The notes under the pieces were generated by a model, which searched no databases, had not been told where the DNA came from, and saw only the letters and a list, made by a program, of their open reading frames with translations. A DNA stretch of 64,000 nt from Gemmataceae bacterium (GTDB lineage Bacteria > Planctomycetota > Planctomycetia > Gemmatales > Gemmataceae): contig JALHPZ010000005.1 of assembly GCA_022842245.1 (NCBI GenBank), positions 1-64,000 of the forward strand. Direction: 5' to 3'. Below, piece by piece: positions 37,662 through 45,899 of the stretch. Every line of letters begins with the position of its first letter. Positions within the stretch are counted from its first letter, which is position 1. The translations under genes were made by a program, and so were the position numbers.

Positions 37662-38834
37662 ATGGGCTTCTTCAGCGGCCGTGTCTCGTTCATTCGCTTC
37701 AAGGTCAACGGCCCCCGGCCGGGGCACTTCGACGAAGACCACCTGGATCGACTCTCCAGCCGCGCCGCCGGGCGCTCGCGCCTCGCCGCCGCCGACGGCA
37801 TCGAAGTCGGCTGGACCGCCGGCGACCACGTTCTCGACACCGAGTTCGACCTCGCCAAGAACATCGTCAACGACACGCTCACCTTCGACCTGCGTATCGA
37901 CACCGACAAGCTCCCGAACGACCTGCTGAAGGCGTATACCGCCGTCGAGCTGAAGGCTTTGGCCGCCAACAACCCAAGCGGGTTCGCGAGCGCCCGGCAG
38001 AAGCGCGAGGCGAAGGAGGCCGCGCGCGACCGGCTCGAAGCCGAAGCGAAGGACGGCCGCTTCCGCAAGCGGAAGTGCGTGCCCGCGCTATGGGACGCGC
38101 GGACCAACGAGGTCTTCTTCGGCGCCACCGCGCTCACGAATGTCGAGCGCTTCGCCGCCCTCTTCCAGCAGTCGTTCGGCCACGACTTGGAGGCGCTGAC
38201 CGCCGGCGGGCGGGCGCACTTCCTGGCGGAACTCCACGGCCGCACGCGCAACGTCGAGGACGCCTCGCCCTCGGCGTTCATCCCCGACCTTTCCACCCCC
38301 GATGTCGCCTGGATCGCGGACGAGGCCAGTCGGGACTTCCTTGGCAATGAATTCCTGCTCTGGCTCTGGTGGCACACGGAAATGGTGTCCGACACGCTGA
38401 CGCTCGCCGACAAATCCGAAGCGGCGGTGATGATCGCGCGGTCGCTGACGCTCGAGTGCCCGCGCGGGGCGACGGGCAGCGGGACGATCGCGCACGAAGG
38501 GCCGACGCGCCTGCCGGAGGCGAAGCGCGCCGTGCAGGCGGGCAAGCTGCCGCGCAAGGCGGGGCTGACGGTGGTGCGGCACGACGAGCAGTACGAGTTC
38601 GCATTGCACGCCGAGACTCTGGCGGTCGGATCGGCGAAACTGCCGGCCGTGCCGGAGGACATCACCGAGGCGCGGGCGAAGCTGGAGACACGGGCGGATC
38701 AGGTGCGAAGCCTCACCGAGACCGTGGACCTGCTCTACGATGCGTTCGGCAGCGTGCGGCACTCGAACGAGTGGTCGAAGACGTTGCCGCTCATGCAGAA
38801 ATGGCTGGCGCGCGAGGAACGACGACCCGGCTGA
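37662..38834 (+). CDS. RdgC-like DNA-binding protein (provisional)
   Basis: A 390-residue cytosolic protein that resembles divergent recombination-associated RdgC proteins: an opening MGFFSGRVSFIRFKV, a helical DNA-binding-like basic segment ARQKREAKEAARDRLEAEAK, followed by KRKCVPALWDARTNEVFFGA and RFAALFQQSFG. RdgC is a ring-shaped dimer that modulates RecA. The match is by overall layout rather than exact motifs, so I give moderate confidence. C-terminal residues about 225-390 (NEFLLWLWWHTE onward) are also seen in this group. GGAG lies six bases before the ATG. It is convergent with the Rrf2 gene. Confidence 0.6.
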   Translation: MGFFSGRVSFIRFKVNGPRPGHFDEDHLDRLSSRAAGRSRLAAADGIEVGWTAGDHVLDTEFDLAKNIVNDTLTFDLRIDTDKLPNDLLKAYTAVELKALAANNPSGFASARQKREAKEAARDRLEAEAKDGRFRKRKCVPALWDARTNEVFFGATALTNVERFAALFQQSFGHDLEALTAGGRAHFLAELHGRTRNVEDASPSAFIPDLSTPDVAWIADEASRDFLGNEFLLWLWWHTEMVSDTLTLADKSEAAVMIARSLTLECPRGATGSGTIAHEGPTRLPEAKRAVQAGKLPRKAGLTVVRHDEQYEFALHAETLAVGSAKLPAVPEDITEARAKLETRADQVRSLTETVDLLYDAFGSVRHSNEWSKTLPLMQKWLAREERRPG

Positions 38835-38839
38835 TGAGG

Positions 38840-39277
38840 TCAGATCACGTACTGCAAGCCCTGCCCCGCCTGGGCGAGGGCGGCAAGTTTGGTCTTTTGC
38901 AGGATTTCCTGACGGCTGCGCTGGATGGTCTTCCACACATCCTTGAGCGCCAGCGCCATCGGGGAGGCGGAGCCGTCGGTTCGGCCGGTGGGACGGTTCC
39001 CGTTCGCCGCCGGTTCGGCGCGGTCGATGACGTCCAGGATATCCGCAAGCGAGATTTCTTCCGGAGATCGGCCGAGGTGATATCCCCCGGCGGCGCCGCG
39101 CGTACTACTGACCAGGCCGGCACCCTTGAGTTGCAACAGGATCTGCACGAGGAATCGCTGCGGAATGCCGTGCGCCTCGGTGATGTCCACCAGTCGTACG
39201 GGGCGCGCGTCGCCGTGCCGGATCGCCAACTCCAGCATCGCCAGACACGCGTACTCGGCCTTCGCGGAAAATTGCAT
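38840..39277 (-). CDS. Rrf2-family transcriptional regulator
   Basis: A 145-residue winged-helix regulator. The opening MQFSAKAEYACLAMLELAIR and the recognition part IPQRFLVQILLQLKGAGLVS, with STRGAAGGYHLGR forming the wing, are standard Rrf2 features. The three-cysteine cluster that binds Fe-S in IscR/NsrR is missing (only one cysteine is visible), so it resembles the CymR type. CymR controls sulfur assimilation in Firmicutes. Here the next gene upstream is cysH, and the two run in the same direction, which supports a similar role (inference). I chose ATG 39277; a GTG at 39295 is possible. A long inverted repeat separates it from cysH. Confidence 0.9.
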   Translation of the reverse strand: MQFSAKAEYACLAMLELAIRHGDARPVRLVDITEAHGIPQRFLVQILLQLKGAGLVSSTRGAAGGYHLGRSPEEISLADILDVIDRAEPAANGNRPTGRTDGSASPMALALKDVWKTIQRSRQEILQKTKLAALAQAGQGLQYVI

Positions 39278-39298
39278 GGTCGTTTCCGAAATCACATG

Positions 39299-39386
39299 GA
39301 GATCACAAACCCCGAAAGCTGGATAACACGAACGAAATCCAGTCGTTCAAAATCGGGATTTCGAATTTTCGGGGTTTTGTGATCTC
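39299..39386. repeat. Inverted repeat between cysH and the Rrf2 gene (GATCAC family)
   Basis: A 19-20 base arm pair (39299-39317 and 39367-39386, one extra T on the right) with an inner 6-bp stem (39319-39324 with 39337-39342). It begins with GAGATCACAAACCCCGAAA and starts 10 bases after the cysH stop when read on the minus strand. It is the same family as 48381-48453. Confidence 0.8.
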
Positions 39387-39396
39387 GTTTTCCGAC

Positions 39397-40131
39397 TCAA
39401 ATCCCCTCCCCGTCCTTCACCTCTATCACGTGAAGGCCGCACTCCTTCTTGACTTTCCCGGCCCAACGACCCGCGCGGTCGTCCTCGCCCGGTTGCACGG
39501 CCCGCGTACACGGCCAGCATCCGATGCTGGGGTAGTCCTGGTCGTGAAGCGGGTTGTAGGGCACATCGTGCTTGTGGATGAAGCCCCAAACGTCCTTCTT
39601 CGTCCAGTTCAGCAATGGATTCACTTTCACCACGTTGAACTTGGCATCCCACTGCACCACGCTCGCGTTGGACGCGCGGTTCTCCGTCTGATCCTTGCGG
39701 ATCGCCGAAATCCACGAGAGCGGATCGTACTGCTTCATCGCGTTCCGTAGGGGCAGCACCTTACGATCGTGGCAGCACTGGTCAGGCCGGTGCGAATAGA
39801 GCGGTCCGCCGTGCTCGGCCTCGTATTCCGCCACGGTCAGTTCCGGGCGAATGTACACCACTTCGATGCCGTAACGAACCTTGATCCGTTCGCGAAGCTC
39901 GAGGGTCTCCGGGAACTGATAGCCGGTATCGAGGTTGATGACCGTGACGGCCGGTTCGATCTCGGCGAGCATGTGCAGGATGCAGCACCCTTCCGCGCCG
40001 AACGCGGTGGCCATGAGCAGGCGCGGGTGGAATTCCCGAACCGCCCAGCGGAGAACATCTTGGGGCGACGCCGCCGCGAGATCCCGCGCGGCCGCGAGGA
40101 TCGCGGCATCGGACATTCGTTCCGCCGTCAT
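39397..40131 (-). CDS. cysH: Assimilatory (phospho)adenylyl-sulfate reductase, Fe-S type
   Basis: A 244-residue cytosolic reductase that turns APS or PAPS into sulfite in sulfate assimilation. The PAPS-reductase fold has TAFGAEGCCILHMLAEI and VINLDTGYQFPETLEL. The catalytic ECGLH lies near the C-terminus, and the paired-cysteine motifs QCCHDRK and GCWPCTR bind a 4Fe-4S cluster; this Fe-S form usually prefers APS. ATG 40131 is the first start. It lies just upstream of, and in the same direction as, the Rrf2 regulator. A sigma-70-like promoter candidate is 29 bases before the start. Confidence 0.93.
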   Translation of the reverse strand: MTAERMSDAAILAAARDLAAASPQDVLRWAVREFHPRLLMATAFGAEGCCILHMLAEIEPAVTVINLDTGYQFPETLELRERIKVRYGIEVVYIRPELTVAEYEAEHGGPLYSHRPDQCCHDRKVLPLRNAMKQYDPLSWISAIRKDQTENRASNASVVQWDAKFNVVKVNPLLNWTKKDVWGFIHKHDVPYNPLHDQDYPSIGCWPCTRAVQPGEDDRAGRWAGKVKKECGLHVIEVKDGEGI

Positions 40132-40159
40132 CGCTCGTGCTTCCTCTTACCGGATAATC

Positions 40160-40187
40160 TTTATCGTCATTCTAAGGTTTAAGTCAA
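40160..40187 (-). promoter_or_regulatory. Candidate sigma-70-like promoter for cysH
   Basis: Read on the minus strand, TTGACT (40187-40182), a 16-base spacer and GATAAA (40165-40160) lie 28 bases before the cysH start, in an A/T-rich island. Matches are five of six and four of six to the consensus. Confidence 0.4.
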
Positions 40188-40297
40188 GGGCGAAACCCCG
40201 CTCAAGCTGATACCGGCTACCTGCAAGCGGCCATCTCCGCGAGAGGGATGTTTCGCTCGGCTCCGTGATTGGTGTTGGGAAAGTGCTTCTGAGATTT

Positions 40298-40355
40298 CAT
40301 TTCTCGTTTTGCGTTGATTCATCTCAAGGATTGAATCAACGCAAAACGAGAAATG
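40298..40355. repeat. Perfect 24-bp inverted repeat after the DUF1549/DUF1553 gene
   Basis: Arms 40298-40321 and 40332-40355 match perfectly over 24 bases around a 10-base loop, a strong hairpin. It begins CATTTCTCGTTTTGC, and a further partial copy of the right arm follows at about 40358-40371. It lies 24 bases past the stop of the gene at 40379-43441, on its 3' side. It is the same family as 47178-47257. Confidence 0.9.
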
Positions 40356-40378
40356 GGAAACGCAAAACGAGTTTCGGC

Positions 40379-43300
40379 TTACTCCTTCGTCATCGTCTCG
40401 TCGAGGTTCAACAGCACGCGCGCCACCGTCACCCACGCGGCCAGTTGCGCTGGCGTCGCGCCGTTCGGCAGCTTGCGGGCGTCCTCCGGCTTCGACACCG
40501 CCACCGTCCACGGGTCGGCCTTCGCGTCCGAATACTTCGCCACGTTCTTCTCTAGCAGCTCCATCACGATCGCCTTCTCGGCTTCGCTCGGCGAGCGGGA
40601 TACGCAGTGCCGGAAGGCGTAAGCGATCCGTTCGCGGTCGGTCTCGCCGCCGTCCTTCAGGATGCGCAGCCCGAACGCCTGGGCGGCTTCCACGAAGATC
40701 GGCTCGTTCATGGCCGTGAGCGCCTGGATCGGCGTGTTCGAGCGCGAGCGCTTGACACAGGCGAAGTCGCCGGTCGGCGAGTCGAACGCCTGGAGCGCCG
40801 GGTACGGAATGCTGCGGAAGCGGAAGACGTACAGGCTGCGGCGGTAGCGGTCCGGGCCGGTGCTTTCGGGCCAGACCTTCGGGCCGTAGCTCGCCGGGGG
40901 TTGCGTGAGGAACTGCGGGATCGGCGGATAAACACTCGGCCCGCCGACCTTCGGATTCAACAGCCCGCTGACGGACAGGGCGATGTCGCGGACGAGTTCG
41001 CCGTCGACGCGGAAGCGCGGCCCCCGCGCCAGCAGGCGGTTCGCGGGGTCCTTCGCGGCGAGTTCGGGGGAGACCTTCGAAGATTGTTGATAGGTCGCCG
41101 ACGTGACGATCAGCTTGTGGAGGCGCTTCACTCCCCACGGACGGTCGTCCGTGGGCTTCACCCCCGAAATGGTGGGTTGCATAAACTCGACGGCGAGCCA
41201 GTCTAGCAACTCGGGGTGACTGGGCGGGTCGGCCATTTTGCCGAAGTCCTCCGGCGTGGCGACGATGCCCGTGCCGAAGTATGCCTGCCAGACGCGATTC
41301 ACGAAGGCGCGCGCCGTCGTCGGCGCCTTGGTGTCCGTCATCCACTTCGCGAGGCCGATCCGGTTCGGCGGCAGGTCGGCGGCGGGCGCGTTCAGAAACG
41401 CCGGCACGCCGATCGAGGTCTTCTCGCCGGGCTTCAGGAAGTCGCCGCGTTTCAACACGAACGTCGGGCGTTCTTCCGTGCGTTCGGTGTAGACGAGCTG
41501 CGACGTGCCGGCCGGGTGCTCCTTCCAGATCGCTTCGATCTTCGCGTTCGCGTCCTTCCACTCCGGCACCGTCGTCCGATACACGGAGAATGCATTCGCG
41601 CTCCCGTAGAGCGGATCCGCGGCCGGGTTCGGCGCGTCGGTCACGCTCAGGCGGAACCGGCCGAGGTTGTTGTTCTGGTTGTCGTCGCTGTTCCAGCCGC
41701 CGTGGTTCTGTACGAGCCGGAACGTGATCTTCGCATTCGCCGGCACGTCGATCGGTTTCTCGAAGACGAACACCGCATTCCGGGGCACGTTGCTGCGCCC
41801 TCCGCCGAGGTCCGGCGACCAGGCGGTGTCGTTGTTCCCGTCGATGGCGAAGGCGATCGGCCCCGTGATGCGGTTGCGCTTCGAGCGGTTGTCGAAGATC
41901 GGGTCGAGCGGCTTCTCCGGCCCGTTCGCGTCGGCCGTGGCGGAGGCGATCGTCACCGCCTTGCCGTTGACTTCGATCTTGAACTCGGTGAGGGCGAACA
42001 GGCCGAAGATGGAGCGCCCCGGCCCGCCTCGCGGCAGATTCGGATCGTTTAGTAGTTCGAGGCGCGCCGCAGTGAGGCGCTTCAGCTTCGTTGGACCGCT
42101 GAACTCGGTGGTGTGCTGCGTCGGCGCGTAGCCGCTGGCGAAGATCGAGCCGTCCGCCAGCAGCGTATGTTTCTGTCCGCCGCTGGTGTCGAGCGTCGGT
42201 CGGATCACATCCCACGCCGGCCGGATCAACTTCGCCTCCCACGCGGCGAGCTTCTTCTCCCAGTCCGCCGTCTTGTGTTTCAGGTCCGCTTCGATCTCCT
42301 TGATCTTCTGGAAGATCTCGCTGCGCTTCATCTGCTCCTCGGGCGTGTAGACCGTGACGGCCGCCTCGTGGGAGTTGTTCAGATAGGCGAAAAGTTTGTA
42401 ATACTCCGCCTGCGTCAGCGGATCGTACTTGTGCGTGTGGCACTGGGCGCACTGGATCGTCAAACCGAGCATCCCTTTCCCGACGGCGTCCATCCGGTCG
42501 AACATCGCCTCCATGCGGAACTGCTCGGGGTCGATGCCGCCCTCTTCGTTGATCATGCTGTTCCGCAGGAAACCGGTGGCGACGATCTGGTCCTGCGTCG
42601 CGTTCGGCAACAGGTCTCCGGCGAGCTGTTCAATCAGGAACTGGTTGTACGGCAGGTCCTTGTTGAAGGCGTTGATGACGTAGTCGCGGTAGAAGTGAAC
42701 GAATCGCGGCTTGTCCTTCTCGTAGCCGTCGCTGTCGGCGTAGCGGGCCGCGTCCAGCCAGAGCCGGCCCCAGCGTTCGCCGTAGTGGGGCGACGCGAGC
42801 AACTCATCGACGACCTTCGCGTAGGCGTTGGGAGTCGCGTCGGCGAGGAACGCGTCCACCTGCTTGGGAGTCGGCGGCAGGCCGATCAGGTCGAGATACA
42901 ACCGGCGGATCAACGTCGCCTTGTCCGCCGCCGGCGAAGGCTTCAAACCTTCCTTCTCAAGCCGAGCGAAAACGAACGCGTCGATCGGACTTGGAACTTG
43001 GAACTTGGAACTTGGAACGGCTGGCCGCTTCGGCGCGACGAACGCCCAGTGCGTTCCGCCGGCTTCGTTCGCCAGAGAATCGGGCCAGGCGGCGCCCGCG
43101 TCGATCCACTTCTTGATGATCTCGATCTTCTCCTTCGCCAGCGGCTTCTTCGGCGGCATCACCGTTTCGTCGTCCGTGCTCGCGATGCGCCGAAAGAGTT
43201 CGCTCTCAGCCGCCTTCCCCGGCACGATGCCGACCTTCTTCGATTCGCCCCCCTGCTTCGCCCGGCTGCGCACGTCGATGCGGAAGTCGGCTGTCCCCTT

Positions 43301-43441
43301 CTTCGCGTCATGGCAGCGATGGCAGTTCTCCTTGAGTATCGGGAGGACGTGCTTCTCGAAACTGATCGCGCTCGGGTCGCCATCGGCGGACGCGACAAGC
43401 GGAATGACCGCAAGGACAAGAAGTGCGATGAACCGAGACAT
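40379..43441 (-). CDS. Exported planctomycete cytochrome-DUF1549-DUF1553 protein
   Basis: A 1020-residue exported protein (signal peptide MSRFIALLVLAVIPLVASAD). An N-terminal planctomycete cytochrome C domain has CHRCH in VLPILKENCHRCHDAKKG (about residues 33-50). DUF1549 follows (LIRRLYLDLIGLPPTPKQVD; CAQCHTHKYDP, a second CxxCH). A central galactose-binding-like region and DUF1553 (ARAFVNRVWQAYFGTGIVA) complete it. Two in-frame inserts come from repeats: VPSSKFQVPSPI near residue 142 (heptamer array at 42990-43017), and QPTISGVKPTDDRPWG near residues 754-770 (10-bp hairpin at 41134-41155). The ATG is at 43441. A perfect 24-bp palindrome follows its stop. Function of these families is unknown. 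Confidence 0.92.
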   Translation of the reverse strand: MSRFIALLVLAVIPLVASADGDPSAISFEKHVLPILKENCHRCHDAKKGTADFRIDVRSRAKQGGESKKVGIVPGKAAESELFRRIASTDDETVMPPKKPLAKEKIEIIKKWIDAGAAWPDSLANEAGGTHWAFVAPKRPAVPSSKFQVPSPIDAFVFARLEKEGLKPSPAADKATLIRRLYLDLIGLPPTPKQVDAFLADATPNAYAKVVDELLASPHYGERWGRLWLDAARYADSDGYEKDKPRFVHFYRDYVINAFNKDLPYNQFLIEQLAGDLLPNATQDQIVATGFLRNSMINEEGGIDPEQFRMEAMFDRMDAVGKGMLGLTIQCAQCHTHKYDPLTQAEYYKLFAYLNNSHEAAVTVYTPEEQMKRSEIFQKIKEIEADLKHKTADWEKKLAAWEAKLIRPAWDVIRPTLDTSGGQKHTLLADGSIFASGYAPTQHTTEFSGPTKLKRLTAARLELLNDPNLPRGGPGRSIFGLFALTEFKIEVNGKAVTIASATADANGPEKPLDPIFDNRSKRNRITGPIAFAIDGNNDTAWSPDLGGGRSNVPRNAVFVFEKPIDVPANAKITFRLVQNHGGWNSDDNQNNNLGRFRLSVTDAPNPAADPLYGSANAFSVYRTTVPEWKDANAKIEAIWKEHPAGTSQLVYTERTEERPTFVLKRGDFLKPGEKTSIGVPAFLNAPAADLPPNRIGLAKWMTDTKAPTTARAFVNRVWQAYFGTGIVATPEDFGKMADPPSHPELLDWLAVEFMQPTISGVKPTDDRPWGVKRLHKLIVTSATYQQSSKVSPELAAKDPANRLLARGPRFRVDGELVRDIALSVSGLLNPKVGGPSVYPPIPQFLTQPPASYGPKVWPESTGPDRYRRSLYVFRFRSIPYPALQAFDSPTGDFACVKRSRSNTPIQALTAMNEPIFVEAAQAFGLRILKDGGETDRERIAYAFRHCVSRSPSEAEKAIVMELLEKNVAKYSDAKADPWTVAVSKPEDARKLPNGATPAQLAAWVTVARVLLNLDETMTKE
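41134..41155. repeat. Palindrome inserted in a DUF1553 coding region
   Basis: A 10-bp perfect stem, CCCACGGACG and CGTCCGTGGG, with a 2-base loop. It is translated within an extra segment (GVKPTDDRPWG) that relatives lack just before VKRLHKLIVTSATYQQ. The insertion keeps the frame. Confidence 0.75.
42990..43017. repeat. Tandem heptamer array (CTTGGAA x4) in a coding region
   Basis: Four perfect tandem copies of CTTGGAA lie in the linker between the cytochrome and DUF1549 domains of the gene at 40379-43441. They are read on the other strand as the repeated peptide VPSSKFQVPS. Copy-number changes here would shift the frame. Confidence 0.9.
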
Positions 43442-43504
43442 CGGAATTGTTCCACGGGAGGGTCTTGTCATCTTATCGAACCGTTCGGTTCGTATCCTGC
43501 TCCC

Positions 43505-44035
43505 ATGTTCCCGTCCGAACTCTTCCGCCATTGCCCCCGCTGCGGCGCCGCGCTCGAACGGCCCGGCGCGGCACCACTCGACTGCTCCTGCGGGTTCACG
43601 CTCTACTTCAACCCCGCCATCGGCGCGGCGTCGTTCGTGCGCCGCGCCGACGGGCGATACCTCTTCCTCCGCCGCGCACGCGATCCCGGGAAAGGGCTGC
43701 TCACCGTGCCCGGCGGCTTCGTCGACATCGGCGAGACGGCCGAGGTCGCGGTACGGCGGGAAGTCTTCGAAGAGGTCGGCGTCCAACTGGAGAACCTGCG
43801 GTACGTCTGTTCGCTGACCAATGAATACCCCTACAAGGGCGTGACATACCCGGTCTGCGATTTCATGTTCCACGCCGACGCCGTGGACCCCGACGCGGCC
43901 CATGCCGGCGACGGCACGGCCTCGTTCGAGTGGCGCCGGCTCGACGACCTCGACCCGGCCGAACTCGCCTTCCCCAGCGTACGCCGCGGGCGCGAACTGC
44001 TGCTGGCGAACCCGCCGGACCGACTTTTCGCTTGA
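43505..44035 (+). CDS. NUDIX hydrolase with N-terminal zinc ribbon
   Basis: A 176-residue protein with a zinc-ribbon-like CPRCGAALER and CSCGF near the N-terminus, then a NUDIX domain. The Nudix box reads GGFVDIGETAEVAVRREVFE then EVG (about residues 75-97), with the acidic metal ligands in place. It hydrolyses a nucleoside diphosphate-linked compound of unknown identity. The zinc-ribbon plus NUDIX arrangement resembles NudC-type/NADH pyrophosphatase relatives but lacks their extra N-terminal domain. The ATG at 43505 is the only sensible start. It is divergent from the DUF1549 gene, with 63 bases between the starts. Confidence 0.92.
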   Translation: MFPSELFRHCPRCGAALERPGAAPLDCSCGFTLYFNPAIGAASFVRRADGRYLFLRRARDPGKGLLTVPGGFVDIGETAEVAVRREVFEEVGVQLENLRYVCSLTNEYPYKGVTYPVCDFMFHADAVDPDAAHAGDGTASFEWRRLDDLDPAELAFPSVRRGRELLLANPPDRLFA

Positions 44036-44149
44036 CATTCCCTCGCCGAAACGCCACGGTGATAGATAGTCGACTCCTGCCTCGGCGGTGCGGACAGTCT
44101 GGGTTCGCGCGGCCATGCCTTCCCTCCACCAGACTTCGGGGCCGTCCGC

Positions 44150-45778
44150 ATGGGCTCCCTTCGTTTTCGCATCGGAGCGTTCGCGCTTCTGGTTCTGGTA
44201 TCTTCGTCGATGGGATCCGAGCCGCCGCTGCGCGAACGGATCGATCGCCAGATCGCCGCCGGACTACCGAATTACGATGCCATCGCGGCTCCGATCGCAA
44301 ACGATTCCGAGTTCCTCCGCCGCGTCACGCTGGACCTGACCGGGCGGATTCCCTCCGCCGCCGACGCCCGGGCCTTCCTCGCCGATTCGTCCGCCGACAA
44401 GCGCACGAAGCTCGTCGATGCCTTGCTCGCTTCGCCGGAATACGCCCGGCGGATGCAGGAAATCTTCGACGTATTGTTGATGGATCGCCGTCGCGATTCG
44501 AAGGTGCCGCGGGCCGAGTGGGAGAAGTTCCTGCGAACCTCCTTCGCGGCGAACAAACCGTACGACGAACTCGTCCGTGACATTCTGTCCAGCGACGGGG
44601 CCGATCCGAAGACGCGACCGGCCGCCAAGTTCTTCCTCGACCGCGACCTTGAACCGACGATCGTCACGCGGGACATCTCGCGGCTGTTCCTCGGCCGCAA
44701 TCTTCAGTGCGCCCAGTGCCACGACCACCCACTTGTCGACGACTACAAACAGGAACACTACTACGGCATCCAGGCGTTCTTCAACCGGGCGTTCCTCTTT
44801 CCGAAGGCCGACGATCCGAAGGCGGTCATCGCCGAGAAGGCGGACGGGGAAGTGAACTTCATCAGCGTCTTCGACCCGAAGAAGGCGCAGAAGACGACGC
44901 CGCCGGCCGTGCCGGGGTGGAAGCCGATCGGCGATCCGAAGCTGGAGAAGGGGAAGGAATACAAGGTGCCGCCGAAGAAGGACGTGAAACCCGTCCCAGC
45001 GTACAGCCGGCTGGCGCAGCTCGCGACGGCGGTCACCGCCGACGAAAACATCGCCTTCCGCCGCACGGCCGCGAACCGGTTCTGGGCGATCATGATGGGC
45101 CGGGGCCTCGTGCAGCCGCTCGATTTCGACCACTCGGCGAACCCCGCTTCGCATCCCGCGCTCTTCGAGATGCTCGCCGAGGAATTCGAGGAGAAGAACT
45201 ACGACGTGAAGGGCCTGCTCCGCGAGATCGCGATGAGCAAGACCTACCAGCGATCGAGCGAGCCGACCGCGGCCGGGAAGGACCTGGCCGAGGACCGCTA
45301 CGCGACCGCGATCCTGAAGCCGCTCTCGCCCGAACAACTCGGCTACGCGACGATGCAGGCGACGGGGCTCACGGATGTCTATCGCACGGAACTCGCGAAG
45401 AAGTACACCGAGGAGGCGCTGCACGCGAAGCTCGCGTCGAACCTCGGCCCGTTCCGCAGCCTCTACGGCACCCGCGCCGGCGAACCGGAGGAAGGCTTCG
45501 CGTCGACGCTCGACCAGACGCTGTTCGTGAAGCACGGCGGGCACATCCGCAACCTGATCGCGCCGCGCACCGGGAGTCTCGTGGATCGCGCCGCGAAGCT
45601 GGCGGAGCCGAGCCGCGTGGCGGAGGAGTTGTACCTGACGGTCTACACGCGCCTGCCGAGCGACGAGGAGCGGCGGGACATCGAGGATGCGCTACGGGGT
45701 TCGGCGAACCGCACGGCCGTGCTCGGCGACATCGTCTGGGCGATGCTCGCGAGCGCGGAGTTCCGATTCAATCATTGA
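44150..45778 (+). CDS. Exported DUF1549/DUF1553 protein (operon with DUF1501)
   Basis: A 542-residue exported protein (signal peptide RIGAFALLVLVSSSMGSEP). DUF1549 covers about residues 27-225 (LRRVTLDLTGRIPSAADARA; QCAQCHDHPLVDDYKQ, a CxxCH heme-like motif), then DUF1553 (RRTAANRFWAIMMGRGLVQP; HPALFEMLAEEFEEKNYDVK). It has no N-terminal cytochrome domain. The next two genes (DUF1501, then a WD40 protein) run in the same direction, a typical planctomycete set. A long inverted repeat begins seven bases after its stop and lies between it and the DUF1501 gene. Function is unknown. Confidence 0.9.
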   Translation: MGSLRFRIGAFALLVLVSSSMGSEPPLRERIDRQIAAGLPNYDAIAAPIANDSEFLRRVTLDLTGRIPSAADARAFLADSSADKRTKLVDALLASPEYARRMQEIFDVLLMDRRRDSKVPRAEWEKFLRTSFAANKPYDELVRDILSSDGADPKTRPAAKFFLDRDLEPTIVTRDISRLFLGRNLQCAQCHDHPLVDDYKQEHYYGIQAFFNRAFLFPKADDPKAVIAEKADGEVNFISVFDPKKAQKTTPPAVPGWKPIGDPKLEKGKEYKVPPKKDVKPVPAYSRLAQLATAVTADENIAFRRTAANRFWAIMMGRGLVQPLDFDHSANPASHPALFEMLAEEFEEKNYDVKGLLREIAMSKTYQRSSEPTAAGKDLAEDRYATAILKPLSPEQLGYATMQATGLTDVYRTELAKKYTEEALHAKLASNLGPFRSLYGTRAGEPEEGFASTLDQTLFVKHGGHIRNLIAPRTGSLVDRAAKLAEPSRVAEELYLTVYTRLPSDEERRDIEDALRGSANRTAVLGDIVWAMLASAEFRFNH

Positions 45779-45784
45779 AAACCG

Positions 45785-45882
45785 ATTTCACCGCGGAGGA
45801 CGCCAAGAACGCAGAGAGAAAACCGGAACTGAGTTTAAGAACTCAGTATTCTCTGCGATCTTTGCGTCCTCCGCGGTGAAAT
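45785..45882. repeat. Nested inverted repeat between DUF1549 and DUF1501 genes
   Basis: The left arm (45785-45820) begins ATTTCACCGCGGAGGACGC and its complement lies at 45849-45882; the outermost 19 bases are exact. An inner 8-bp stem (45828-45835 with 45840-45847) closes on TAAG. It starts seven bases after the stop of the DUF1549 gene and ends 17 bases before the DUF1501 start. Confidence 0.85.
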
Positions 45883-45899
45883 GCTTTGAGGATTACGAG

